64,000 bases of DNA from Site-B1 sp963827785 (GTDB lineage: Bacteria > Bacteroidota > Bacteroidia > Flavobacteriales > Flavobacteriaceae): assembly GCA_963827785.1 (NCBI GenBank), contig CAWHCT010000041.1, positions 1 to 64,000 of the forward strand, read 5' to 3'. Position 1 is the first letter of the stretch; each line of letters opens with the position of its first letter. The notes under the pieces were generated by a model, which ran no database searches, was not told where the DNA came from, and saw only the letters and a list, made by a program, of their open reading frames with translations. The position numbers were made by a program, and so were the translations under genes. Positions 18,237 through 26,868 of the stretch are shown one piece after another.

Positions 18237-20114
18237 CTATCTGCCCAAATAAACCAACAAAACGGAAATATCGTTAGGAGACACTCCGCTTATTCTTGAT
18301 GCCTGCGCTATAGAGGTTGGCTGAATGTTCTTTAACTTCTCCCTGGCTTCAAAACTCATGGATTTGATCTGTGAGTAATCAAAATTGTTTGGGATCTTTA
18401 CATATTCCAATCGAGTTAACTTATCCGCATTCAATTTTTCTTTTGCAATGTATCCCGAATATTTAACCTGAATTTCTGCCTGCTCAATTACCTCATCATC
18501 AAATTTGTTTTCTTGAATAAAATTCTCAACACTTTCTATTTTTCTCACATCATCCATAGAAATGTTTGGACGAGCAAATATTTTAAAAAGTTTTCCCGAT
18601 TGATTTACAGATGCAGAATCATTCGATTCCAAAATCGGATTTATCTCCTCAGGTTTTACACTTGTGTCTCTAAAAAACTGAACAAATTTTTCAGCTTGTT
18701 CATGCTTTTCTTCCATTCTTCGTAAACGTTTTTCCGAAGCTAAACCTAGTTTATATCCTTTTGGTGTTAATCTGGAATCTGCATTGTCTTGTCTTAAAAG
18801 CGTTCTGTATTCAGCTCTAGAAGTGAACATTCTATAAGGCTCTTCTGTTCCTTTAGTGATCAGATCATCAATCAAAACTCCAATATAGGCTTCATCTCTT
18901 TTTAGTGTGAACGCATCCTTCTCCCGGACTTTTAAACTCGCATTTATTCCCGCCATTAAACCTTGGGAAGCTGCTTCTTCATAGCCCGTTGTTCCGTTAA
19001 TCTGACCGGCAAAAAACAAGCCTTCGACCAACTTGGTTTCTAAGGTATGTCTTAATTGGGTAGGTGGAAAATAATCATATTCTATAGCGTAGCCAGGTCG
19101 GAAGAACTTAACATTCTCAAATCCAACAACAGATTTTAAGGCTTTGTATTGAATGTCTTCCGGAAGCGATGTTGAAAATCCGTTTACATAAACCTCAACT
19201 GTTTTCCAGCCTTCGGGCTCCACAAATAATTGATGTCTTTCCTTGTCTGCAAATCTATTTATCTTATCCTCAATTGACGGACAATATCTTGGGCCAATAC
19301 TTTTAATTCTGCCATTGAACATTGGAGATCTGTCAAAACCTTCACGAAGCAAATCGTGAACCAAAGGACTTGTATGCGTCATGTGACAATCGCGTTGTTC
19401 TTTTAGGGGCTTTGTAATATTCAAATAAGAAAATTTTTCAGGGTGAAGATCGCCAGGTTGCGGAATCATTTTAGAAAAGTCCAAAGACCTTCCGTCCACT
19501 CGCGGAGGAGTTCCTGTTTTCATTCTGCCTGAATCAAATCCGATAGAAACTAATTGCTCAGTAATTCCAGTAGCGGCCTTTTCACCAGCTCTTCCTCCAC
19601 CATAATTCTTATCTCCTATATGAATCAATCCATTTAAAAAGGTCCCATTAGTAAGGACAACTGTTTTACTCTTTATCTCAACACCAAGCGATGTTTTTAC
19701 GCCTACAACTTTGTCTTTTTCAATTAATAAGCCATCTACCATTTCCTGATAGAAATCCAGATTTGGAGTTTGCTCTAACATCAATCTCCAGTCTTCTGCA
19801 AAACGCATCCTGTCACTTTGCACCCTCGGACTCCACATTGCAGGGCCTTTAGATTTATTAAGCATTTTGAATTGGATGGCAGAAGTATCACTTACAATTC
19901 CGCTATAACCACCAAGCGCATCAATCTCTCGAACAATTTGTCCTTTCGCAATTCCTCCCATGGCAGGATTACAAGACATTTGAGCAATGTTTTGTAAATT
20001 CATTGTAATAAGCAGGGTTTTGCTTCCCATGTTTGCTGCTGCTGCTGCTGCTTCACTGCCCGCATGACCAGCGCCAACTACTATGACGTCATATGTTTCT
20101 TGAAATAAACTCAT
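18237..20114 (-). CDS. mnmG: tRNA uridine-5-carboxymethylaminomethyl synthesis enzyme MnmG (GidA)
   Basis: 625 residues, the usual full length. With MnmE it installs the cmnm5 group on the wobble U34 of several tRNAs, using FAD. Hallmarks are DVIVVGAGHAGSEAAAAAA (dinucleotide-binding GxGxxG, residues ~10-28), MSCNPAMGGIAKGQIVREIDALGG, KMLNKSKGPAMWSPRVQSDR, RMKTGTPPRVDGRS, RYCPSIEDKI, INGTTGYEEAASQGL and the C-terminal FEAREKLKNIQPTSIAQASRISGVSP. The start at 20114 gives MSLFQETYDVIVVG. mnmG is often near the replication origin in bacteria, and here it is bracketed by parS-like sites. Confidence 0.97.
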   Translation of the reverse strand: MSLFQETYDVIVVGAGHAGSEAAAAAANMGSKTLLITMNLQNIAQMSCNPAMGGIAKGQIVREIDALGGYSGIVSDTSAIQFKMLNKSKGPAMWSPRVQSDRMRFAEDWRLMLEQTPNLDFYQEMVDGLLIEKDKVVGVKTSLGVEIKSKTVVLTNGTFLNGLIHIGDKNYGGGRAGEKAATGITEQLVSIGFDSGRMKTGTPPRVDGRSLDFSKMIPQPGDLHPEKFSYLNITKPLKEQRDCHMTHTSPLVHDLLREGFDRSPMFNGRIKSIGPRYCPSIEDKINRFADKERHQLFVEPEGWKTVEVYVNGFSTSLPEDIQYKALKSVVGFENVKFFRPGYAIEYDYFPPTQLRHTLETKLVEGLFFAGQINGTTGYEEAASQGLMAGINASLKVREKDAFTLKRDEAYIGVLIDDLITKGTEEPYRMFTSRAEYRTLLRQDNADSRLTPKGYKLGLASEKRLRRMEEKHEQAEKFVQFFRDTSVKPEEINPILESNDSASVNQSGKLFKIFARPNISMDDVRKIESVENFIQENKFDDEVIEQAEIQVKYSGYIAKEKLNADKLTRLEYVKIPNNFDYSQIKSMSFEAREKLKNIQPTSIAQASRISGVSPNDISVLLVYLGR

Positions 20115-20117
20115 AAA

Positions 20118-20133
20118 TGTTCCACGTGAAACA
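20118..20133. promoter_or_regulatory. parS-like site, exact consensus, immediately upstream of mnmG
   Basis: TGTTCCACGTGAAACA fits the bacterial parS consensus TGTTNCACGTGAAACA at every defined position. It ends 4 bases before the mnmG start codon, so ParB bound here could also hinder mnmG transcription. parA and parB are not in the window. Confidence 0.75.
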
Positions 20134-20148
20134 ATTTCAATTAATACT

Positions 20149-20166
20149 GATTAGGTTTTCCTAATC
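20149..20166. repeat. Hairpin in the ybeY-mnmG gap
   Basis: GATTAGG-TTTT-CCTAATC, a perfect 7-bp stem with a 4-base loop, 32 bases after the ybeY stop. It lacks a T-run on the minus strand, so it may be an attenuator-like leader hairpin rather than a terminator. Confidence 0.4.
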
Positions 20167-20181
20167 GTGAGAATGAATTTG

Positions 20182-20189
20182 CAAATATA
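20182..20189 (-). promoter_or_regulatory. Possible -7 box of mnmG
   Basis: On the minus strand this reads TATATTTG (TAnnTTTG), about 68 bases before the mnmG start. A transcript from here would carry both the hairpin and the parS-like sequence in its leader. Confidence 0.35.
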
Positions 20190-20197
20190 CATTGAAT

Positions 20198-20617
20198 CTA
20201 CGAAACTTGGTGCAGTAAACGTAAGTAGTAATCTTCCCTTTCTCTCATCACTCGAGTGTCTTCATCCGCTTTGTCTTTATAACCACAATAATGTAATATG
20301 CCATGAACTAGCACGCGATTCAATTCCTCATCAAAAGACACTTCAAATTCTTTAGCATTTTCCTTAACTCTTTCAACCGACACGAAAATATCTCCATGTA
20401 GTTCTTTTCCTACCTTATAGTCAAAGCTTATTATATCCGTGTAGGTTTCATGGTTAAGGAATTCCATATTTAATTCAAGCAAATACTCGTCATCACAAAA
20501 AATATAATTAATGTCTCCTTCTCTAAATTTTTCAGATGAAATAACAGATGAAAGCCATTTAGAAATTCTATCGGCGTTCATTAATTCAAAATCTATTTCG
20601 TAGTTAAAACTAATCAT
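20198..20617 (-). CDS. ybeY: Endoribonuclease YbeY, rRNA maturation factor
   Basis: 139 residues. The zinc site is HGILHYCGYKDK, the Bacteroidota form of the HGxLHLxGyDH signature, with NMEFLNHETYTDIISFDY and GDIFVSVERVKENAKEF before it. YbeY trims the 3' end of 16S rRNA and takes part in 70S quality control. The third zinc ligand His seems to be replaced (KDKAD in place of DH), as seen in relatives. The start at 20617 overlaps the end of the DUF4175 gene by 8 bases, so translation is likely coupled. mnmG follows. Confidence 0.93.
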   Translation of the reverse strand: MISFNYEIDFELMNADRISKWLSSVISSEKFREGDINYIFCDDEYLLELNMEFLNHETYTDIISFDYKVGKELHGDIFVSVERVKENAKEFEVSFDEELNRVLVHGILHYCGYKDKADEDTRVMREREDYYLRLLHQVS

Positions 20618-23600
20618 TGCCTTGCTTAAAATACTCCTGAACTTTTTTCTTGTAAACCGGTTGCAAAGGTAAGGTTTGTCTGTTCAAAATTTCGGTGGAG
20701 TTGAAATATTTCTTAATAGCAGGAATTTTATTTTTGGTTGAATTATCAAATTTATCTTTATTGGTTTCCGACTTCCGCTTAGTGTCCTCTCCCTGCTGAA
20801 AAGTAGCATTTTCCAATTTCAATAACTGATGTTGTAACTGCATCATCTTTTGAAGCGTTTGATTGGTAAACCCTTTATTAATCAGATCCATTTCAACCTC
20901 TTCCATTTTATCTAGCAAATCTTTTCCTAATCCCGATTCTCCCTGCTTACCCAACTTGTCTTGCAATGCCTGTCTTAATTGCTGCTGTTGTTGGTAGATC
21001 TTAAATAATTCGCCGTTTAATTCTTCATTCTGTCCGTCTCCCTCTCCCTGTTGTTCTCCGTCTTCACCTTGTTTACCTTTTCCTTTTTGTTTGCCTTTAG
21101 AGTCACCTTCCTTACCCTTCTCGCCTTCTCCTTCTTTTCCTTCCTCACCTTCATTTGGTTTTCCTTCTTCTCCCTTCTTCATGCCGTCTTTCATTTGTTT
21201 ATTAAGCTCTTCCTGACTCATAATAATGTCAGGCAAGCCTTCTTCTCCCTCTCCCTGTCCCTGACCGGACATATTCATCTGCATACTATCCAACGAATCG
21301 CTCAACATACTAGCTAGATTATTAGCTGCAGTGATGGTGTATTGCTGAGCAGAAACACCCTGATACAACAAGTTTTCGGACAGTTGATCCAATGATTTGT
21401 CAATATTGAAAAACACTTCTGAAATCTCTTTATTAACTGCCTCTGATATTTTAGGCTGCCGCAGGGATAATGCAAACAAACTGTCATCAATGTGTTTGAA
21501 GTGTTCTCTTAAATTCTGTTGTTTTCGCAAGTACTTAGCGTATTCGTTGTGGTTAACTTCTATACTGTTAAAACGATCCATTAATGCTTCCTGATCAAAG
21601 GAGAATAACACCAGATTATCCAGTATTTGTCTAAGCATTTCAGAATCCTCCGAATCTTGCTCGCCACCACTCATTTGCATTGAGCTCATCATTTGCTGGC
21701 TCATTTGTTTCATTTTTTGTGCAGCCTTTTTTTGCTTTTGTTGTGCTCCTTTTTGGCTTTTCTGCTTTTCCTGTTGGTCTTCGCTTTGTTCCTTATTCTC
21801 TAACTGCTCTATAGCTTCTTTAATAATTTCATCAACCTCTCTTTCCTGTTCTTCTTCTCTCGGGATTTCCATAGGTTTTCTTAATTCCTTATTATCCTTT
21901 TCTAACTCAGTCATTTGCTTTTTATATTCATCAAACAAATCATTAATCTCTTCTTGTTTTTCTTTAGTGTTTTCCTCTGATGGTTTTTCTGAAAGCTTTT
22001 CTTGCTCTTCCGATAATTTTTCTAACTCATTGGCTAACTTCTCCATCTTCTTAGCAACATAGAATCGTTTCGTCAATTCAAGTAATTGTTGCATACTCCG
22101 TTTTTGATTCTTATTCTGTTTCGCTAATTCTTCCAGTTTTTGTGTAAATTCTTCCTTGTTGATCTTTTCAGCTAATTTTTGAAGCTCTTCTAATATTTTT
22201 TCATTTTTTTTGAGCTGTTCCTGATTCTCGTCTAGGCGCTCTTTAAGATCTTCTTTAAACTGATCCTTTTCCTGATTATCCTTTTGAAATTCTTCCAGAT
22301 TATCTTTTAACTTCTTGTTAAAGTTCTGCATCATCTCTTCCTGTTGTTTTTGACGCTTCAGGAAATTTTCAAGCTTTTTCTGATCATTAAAATTAAGTTC
22401 TGATTTTTCCTTTTGAGTTTTAGACAGCTCTTTTAGTTCCTTTTCCTGATCTTCAAACTTCTCCAATGATTTGCCCATGTCTTTGATGGTTTCATTCTGC
22501 TCCTGAAGTTGTTTGTTCTCTTCCTCTTCTTTTGTAAGTTTCCTGTATGTGAAAATGGTACTTTTAGAACTTTTTTTGCCATTGGAGTCGTTGTCGAATA
22601 CTTCAAAATAAAGTTCGTAACTGATGCCTTCGGTTAAATTCAGATTATCAGGAAATATGCTTATAAATTCATCAAAATTAGATGAGTTTATTGCTATGGG
22701 CTGTCTTTGTGTTTTAACTTCATTGCCCGCTGGATAATAAACTAAATCCAAATTGTTTAAACCATAGTCATCGCTCACCTGACCATAAAAATAAAGTGTC
22801 TGATTGTCTAAGGAATCGATTTCCGATTTTAGATCCAGTTTAGGGTATTCATCCCTGATCACATCAATATTAAAAGCCAGATTTTCATAATCCTTCAAAT
22901 TTTTATTACTTGTGCTTATGTTGTAATTAAATCGTTTGTAAAGTTGTTTAGAAGTTTCAAAATAATCCTGGTCATCCTTATTAAAGGCAACAGTGTCAAT
23001 CGAATACATATAAACTTCATCTGTTGATCTAGTTTTAAGCTGCCAAGTGACTTTTGTACCCTGTGGAACATTAGCGTTTCCCGTACTTCTTAAAACTTCA
23101 TCTCGCTTTTTAGTGTAAGACGGATAGTCTAAAACCATTTGAAAGCTCACTAGACTCGGAACGTCCATTACGGTCAAAGTATAGGGTTTCGATTTAACAT
23201 TATTCGCGTTTAAGTAAAACTGTATGTCCTTTTTGGGTTGTTCAAAGACATATTCAAATTCTCCTGCTCCTTTTAGCTGCAAAAAATATGTTTCGTTATT
23301 AAAGGTTATTTGTGCAGATTCGGGAATAACATCTCCTGCAGTTTTAACAATCAGCTTGAAATTCTGGTTTTCAAGAGCCTCCAAATTGTCATTCAAAACA
23401 AAAAATTCAAAAGGTGCCGGAGGTTCGTAGGCTGTTTGATAGTTTACAACACGCTTATAACTATCGCTAAACCAGTTTAATTTTCCCGTGACAAAAGCCA
23501 ATAATAAAATGATCAAAGGAATAACAGCATATTTTAAATATTTGATGTTTTTCTTCAAATTGATTGCCATTTTAAATGGAATCGGATTCAGTTCGGCAGA

Positions 23601-23993
23601 TTTCTGTTCAATACTCGCCAGCAGAAGTTCCGATTCTCTCTTGTTTTCGTGAAGCTGAAGGACATTCAATAATTTATCATTTACTTCCGGAAAATGATTG
23701 CCAATTATTTTAGAAGCATCCAGGTAGTCAATTCCTTTTTGAAGCCTGAGCAGTCTTGATATTGGAATAGCAATAAATTTTATGAATAAGAACAATTCGA
23801 CAGCAATAAACATCCAAAACAATATGGTTCTTCCGGATGGATTAAGCCATAAAAAATGTTCAATTAACAGTGTGGCCAAAAAATATAGCAGACCAATACT
23901 AAAAAACAGTATGGCGCCTTTAATCAGCTCATTGGTATAATATTTCGCAATGAATTGCTCTAATTTGGTTTGTATGTTATTGAAGTTGCTCAT
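20610..23993 (-). CDS. DUF4175 family membrane protein with giant coiled coil
   Basis: 1127 residues. Two membrane helices lie in about residues 22-76 (ELIKGAILFFSIGLLYFLATLL; TILFWMFIAVELFLFI) and a third near 150-170 (YAVIPLIILLLAFV). Next comes a beta-rich extracytoplasmic region to about 480. A very long Glu/Lys/Gln coiled coil runs from about 490 to 740, then Gln/Met-rich helices. A collagen-like Gly/Glu/Lys low-complexity stretch lies at about 940-1000 (EGEEGKEGEGEKGKEG), followed by a short helical C-terminus. It belongs to DUF4175, of unknown function. Position suggests cotranscription with ybeY and possibly mnmG. No catalytic motif is visible. A scaffold or tether role is only a guess from shape. 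Confidence 0.85.
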   Translation of the reverse strand: MSNFNNIQTKLEQFIAKYYTNELIKGAILFFSIGLLYFLATLLIEHFLWLNPSGRTILFWMFIAVELFLFIKFIAIPISRLLRLQKGIDYLDASKIIGNHFPEVNDKLLNVLQLHENKRESELLLASIEQKSAELNPIPFKMAINLKKNIKYLKYAVIPLIILLLAFVTGKLNWFSDSYKRVVNYQTAYEPPAPFEFFVLNDNLEALENQNFKLIVKTAGDVIPESAQITFNNETYFLQLKGAGEFEYVFEQPKKDIQFYLNANNVKSKPYTLTVMDVPSLVSFQMVLDYPSYTKKRDEVLRSTGNANVPQGTKVTWQLKTRSTDEVYMYSIDTVAFNKDDQDYFETSKQLYKRFNYNISTSNKNLKDYENLAFNIDVIRDEYPKLDLKSEIDSLDNQTLYFYGQVSDDYGLNNLDLVYYPAGNEVKTQRQPIAINSSNFDEFISIFPDNLNLTEGISYELYFEVFDNDSNGKKSSKSTIFTYRKLTKEEEENKQLQEQNETIKDMGKSLEKFEDQEKELKELSKTQKEKSELNFNDQKKLENFLKRQKQQEEMMQNFNKKLKDNLEEFQKDNQEKDQFKEDLKERLDENQEQLKKNEKILEELQKLAEKINKEEFTQKLEELAKQNKNQKRSMQQLLELTKRFYVAKKMEKLANELEKLSEEQEKLSEKPSEENTKEKQEEINDLFDEYKKQMTELEKDNKELRKPMEIPREEEQEREVDEIIKEAIEQLENKEQSEDQQEKQKSQKGAQQKQKKAAQKMKQMSQQMMSSMQMSGGEQDSEDSEMLRQILDNLVLFSFDQEALMDRFNSIEVNHNEYAKYLRKQQNLREHFKHIDDSLFALSLRQPKISEAVNKEISEVFFNIDKSLDQLSENLLYQGVSAQQYTITAANNLASMLSDSLDSMQMNMSGQGQGEGEEGLPDIIMSQEELNKQMKDGMKKGEEGKPNEGEEGKEGEGEKGKEGDSKGKQKGKGKQGEDGEQQGEGDGQNEELNGELFKIYQQQQQLRQALQDKLGKQGESGLGKDLLDKMEEVEMDLINKGFTNQTLQKMMQLQHQLLKLENATFQQGEDTKRKSETNKDKFDNSTKNKIPAIKKYFNSTEILNRQTLPLQPVYKKKVQEYFKQGND

Positions 23994-24005
23994 CCTTAAA
24001 ACATA

Positions 24006-24029
24006 GATTCCTGCTTTCGCAGGAATGAC
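24006..24029. repeat. REP-like hairpin element
   Basis: GATTCCTGCTTTCGCAGGAATGAC holds perfect ATTCCTGC/GCAGGAAT arms with a TTTC loop. It lies between the divergent DUF4175 and alkB genes and shares its frame with the elements at 18154-18178 and 1832-1876. Confidence 0.6.
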
Positions 24030-24113
24030 AGTTTATCTGTTTTTCACCGCAAAAGCGCTGAAAGTCTTTATTTAAACTACTAAACTACAATTTTATTTTT
24101 ATTCTTAAATCTT

Positions 24114-24121
24114 TACATTTG
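24114..24121 (+). promoter_or_regulatory. Probable -7 box of alkB
   Basis: TACATTTG matches TAnnTTTG, 21 bases before the alkB start codon. No good -33 TTG is seen. Confidence 0.4.
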
Positions 24122-24142
24122 ATAAAACTACGTTAATTATTA

Positions 24143-25186
24143 ATGAAAGATTTAAAGTATTTAGCCGCTTTTAGCATTCCAATAATTGCTGTTTTGGGCA
24201 TCTATCTAAACGGATTGTGGGTTTTTGCAACTCCTGTTTATGCTTTCATTTTACTTCCTGTTCTAGAACTTGTTTTTCCCTTAGATGAACGCAATCTGGA
24301 AACAAACGAAGTTGAAAGCAAAGTAAAAAACAAACTGTTCGACTGGCTGCTTTACCTAAACCTTCCAATTGTCTATGGAATTTTAATATATGCTTTAATC
24401 GTTGTAACCTCAACCGAATTGCAGAAACACGAATTGGTTGGTCTGATTTTTTCTGTTGGAATTGTTTTAGGTGTTAACGGAATAAATGTCGGCCATGAAT
24501 TAGGCCACAGACAAAGCACAAATGAGCGATTTCTTGGCAAGGCTTTGTTGCTTCCTTCTCTTTATATGCATTTTTATATAGAACATAATTTTGGTCATCA
24601 TTTGCATGCTGCAACCAAAGAAGATCCTGCCACTGCCAGATACAGCCAAAGTGTTTATTCTTTTTGGTTTACCTCAACGATCAGACAATATTTCAGCGCC
24701 TGGAAAATTCAGAAGAAGCTGTTAAAGAATAATAATCATGGGTTCTTTTCAGTAAAAAACGATATGTTTTGGTATTTGATTATTGAGGCTCTTTACCTAA
24801 TTAGCGTTTTTATTTTCTTCGGAACATTAGGCTTGCTTTTTGCTCTTTTGGTTGCCGTTGTTGGATTTACGCTGCTTGAAACAGTAAACTACATAGAGCA
24901 CTATGGTTTATTGAGATTAAAAACAAACTCTGGTCGGTATGAGCGCGTTAAGGAGATACATTCGTGGAACTCCAATCATATTATTGGAAGACTTGTTTTG
25001 TATGAATTAACAAGACACAGTGATCATCATTACAAATCATCCAAAAAATATCAGATCTTAGACTGCCATAAGGAAAGTCCTCAAATGCCATTTGGTTATC
25101 CAACATCCATGGTCATGTCCTTATTTCCTCCATTATGGTTTAAAGTGATGAATAAACGAATTCCTCGTGAAATGATTTCTGATTAG
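24143..25186 (+). CDS. alkB: Alkane 1-monooxygenase (AlkB-type membrane di-iron hydroxylase)
   Basis: 347 residues with about six membrane helices. All the histidine boxes of AlkB are present: HELGHR (residues ~117-122), EHNFGHHLHAAT (~147-158), the NYIEHYGLLR signature (~252-261) and LTRHSDHHYK (~293-302). The enzyme uses O2 and electrons from rubredoxin to hydroxylate the terminal carbon of medium-chain alkanes, or related lipid chains. No rubredoxin or rubredoxin reductase gene is nearby. The NYIEHYGL box distinguishes it from desaturases and XylM-like relatives. The substrate is not proven; a lipid-modifying role is possible. Confidence 0.88.
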   Translation: MKDLKYLAAFSIPIIAVLGIYLNGLWVFATPVYAFILLPVLELVFPLDERNLETNEVESKVKNKLFDWLLYLNLPIVYGILIYALIVVTSTELQKHELVGLIFSVGIVLGVNGINVGHELGHRQSTNERFLGKALLLPSLYMHFYIEHNFGHHLHAATKEDPATARYSQSVYSFWFTSTIRQYFSAWKIQKKLLKNNNHGFFSVKNDMFWYLIIEALYLISVFIFFGTLGLLFALLVAVVGFTLLETVNYIEHYGLLRLKTNSGRYERVKEIHSWNSNHIIGRLVLYELTRHSDHHYKSSKKYQILDCHKESPQMPFGYPTSMVMSLFPPLWFKVMNKRIPREMISD

Positions 25187-25290
25187 ATGTTAGGCATTAG
25201 ACCGCTTCGCTTTTAGAATAAAGACTTGTTTTACGAATATTAAACTGTAAGTATTATTGACTTAATTCCCGGTTCTCGCCTCTTACATCC

Positions 25291-25318
25291 ATCTTTTATC
25301 TTTTATCTTTTATCTTTA
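25291..25318 (+). repeat. Four tandem 7-bp units (ATCTTTT)
   Basis: Three perfect ATCTTTT units and a final ATCTTTA lie 38 bases before the gltX start, with more TCTTTA-like sequence following. This is a simple tandem array of the slippage-prone kind, inside the presumed gltX promoter/leader. Confidence 0.7.
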
Positions 25319-25356
25319 GTCTTATCATTCTATCTTTACATTCTTAAACAAGAAAC

Positions 25357-26868
25357 ATGACCAAGAACGTTCGTGTGCGTTTCGCACCTAGTCCAACCGG
25401 GCCGCTACATATTGGAGGAGTTAGAACAGCTCTTTTTAACTATTTATTTGCTAAAAAACATAATGGTGTCTTTGTGCTGAGAGTAGAAGACACCGACCAA
25501 AATCGTTATGTTGAAGGCGCCGAAAATTATATTATTGATTCCTTAAATTGGTGTCATATTCCTTTTGATGAGGGTCCGGGGAAAGATGGTGGTTTTGGGC
25601 CATACAGACAGAGCGAACGTAAACATTTGTACAAGGAGTACGCAGATAAATTAATAGAGTCGGGAAACGCCTATTATGCCTTTGACACTAATGAAGAATT
25701 AGATTTTCACAGAAGGGATCATGAGGCAAAAGGCAAAACTTTTATCTACAATTGGCATAACAGGCTGAAATTAAAAAACTCTTTGTCTCTTTCTGAAGAT
25801 GACGTACAGGCTAAATTAGATTCAGGGGAAGATTATGTCATTCGTTTTAAATCGCCTCAGGATGAAACACTTCACCTTAAAGATATTATTCGGGGTGATA
25901 TTCAAATAGATACTAATATTCTTGATGATAAAGTGCTTTTTAAAAGTGATGGTATGCCAACCTATCATTTGGCAAATATTGTAGACGACCATCTAATGGA
26001 GATCACACATGTTATTCGTGGTGAGGAATGGCTGCCAAGTTTAGCATTGCATCAACAGCTGTATGATGCTTTTGGATGGGAAACACCAGAGTTTGCTCAT
26101 TTACCATTGATATTAAAACCAACCGGGAAAGGAAAATTAAGCAAGCGAGATGGCGATAAATTAGGTTTTCCTGTGTTTCCTTTAGAGTGGATCGATCCAA
26201 AAACCAAAGATGTTTCGAAGGGTTATAAGGAAGAGGGTTATTTTCCTGAGGCGGTAGTTAACTTTCTCGCCTTTTTAGGATGGAATCCTGGAACAGAACA
26301 GGAAATATTCAGCTTAGAAGAATTGATAAATGGGTTTGAATTAGAGCGTGTGCATAAGGCGGGAGCGCGTTTTGATCCCGATAAGATAAAATGGTTCAAT
26401 CATCATTATATGCAAGAACACAGCAATGAGGAATTGGCTAAACAGTTTAAAACTTTCAGGCCTGAATTAGAAAATATCGATCTTGAATATATAAAATTGG
26501 TTGTAGGATTAATAAAAGAGCGCGCAACTTTTGTTACGGATTTCTGGGAATTAAGTAGTTTCTTATTTGAAACCCCTAAAGGCTATGTTGAAAAAATCGC
26601 TAAAAAAGTCTGGAAAGAAGACACAGACGACATAATGAAGGAGTTGGCATCCATAATAAGTATTACAGAGGCTAAATCTGCAGAATTACTTCAATCAGAA
26701 ATAAAAGCATGGATCAATAAAAAAGGAATAGGATTTGGTAAAGTTATGCAGCCATTACGCCTAGCCTTAGTTGGCGACTTAAAGGGTCCCGATCTTTTTC
26801 AGATCATGTTTATGATGGGTAGGGACGAAACAGTAAAGCGAATAGAATTGGCTATTGACAGCTTTTAA
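25357..26868 (+). CDS. gltX: Glutamate-tRNA ligase
   Basis: 503 residues, full length. A class I synthetase that charges tRNA-Glu. The HIGH-type motif is in RFAPSPTGPLHIGGVRTALFNYL (residues ~8-30), with LRVEDTDQNRY and the KMSKS-type KLSKRDG near residue 264. FLAFLGWNPGTEQEIF and HKAGARFDPDKIKWFNHHYM are conserved family blocks. The C-terminal anticodon-binding domain is present (IGFGKVMQPLRLALVG). Its stop overlaps the stop of the convergent barrel-protein gene by 3 bases. Confidence 0.97.
   Translation: MTKNVRVRFAPSPTGPLHIGGVRTALFNYLFAKKHNGVFVLRVEDTDQNRYVEGAENYIIDSLNWCHIPFDEGPGKDGGFGPYRQSERKHLYKEYADKLIESGNAYYAFDTNEELDFHRRDHEAKGKTFIYNWHNRLKLKNSLSLSEDDVQAKLDSGEDYVIRFKSPQDETLHLKDIIRGDIQIDTNILDDKVLFKSDGMPTYHLANIVDDHLMEITHVIRGEEWLPSLALHQQLYDAFGWETPEFAHLPLILKPTGKGKLSKRDGDKLGFPVFPLEWIDPKTKDVSKGYKEEGYFPEAVVNFLAFLGWNPGTEQEIFSLEELINGFELERVHKAGARFDPDKIKWFNHHYMQEHSNEELAKQFKTFRPELENIDLEYIKLVVGLIKERATFVTDFWELSSFLFETPKGYVEKIAKKVWKEDTDDIMKELASIISITEAKSAELLQSEIKAWINKKGIGFGKVMQPLRLALVGDLKGPDLFQIMFMMGRDETVKRIELAIDSF

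Noticed and set aside
21051..21594. Phe/Ser/Leu-rich antisense frames within the DUF4175 gene
   Set aside because: They are complements of the low-complexity Glu/Lys/Gln coding region.
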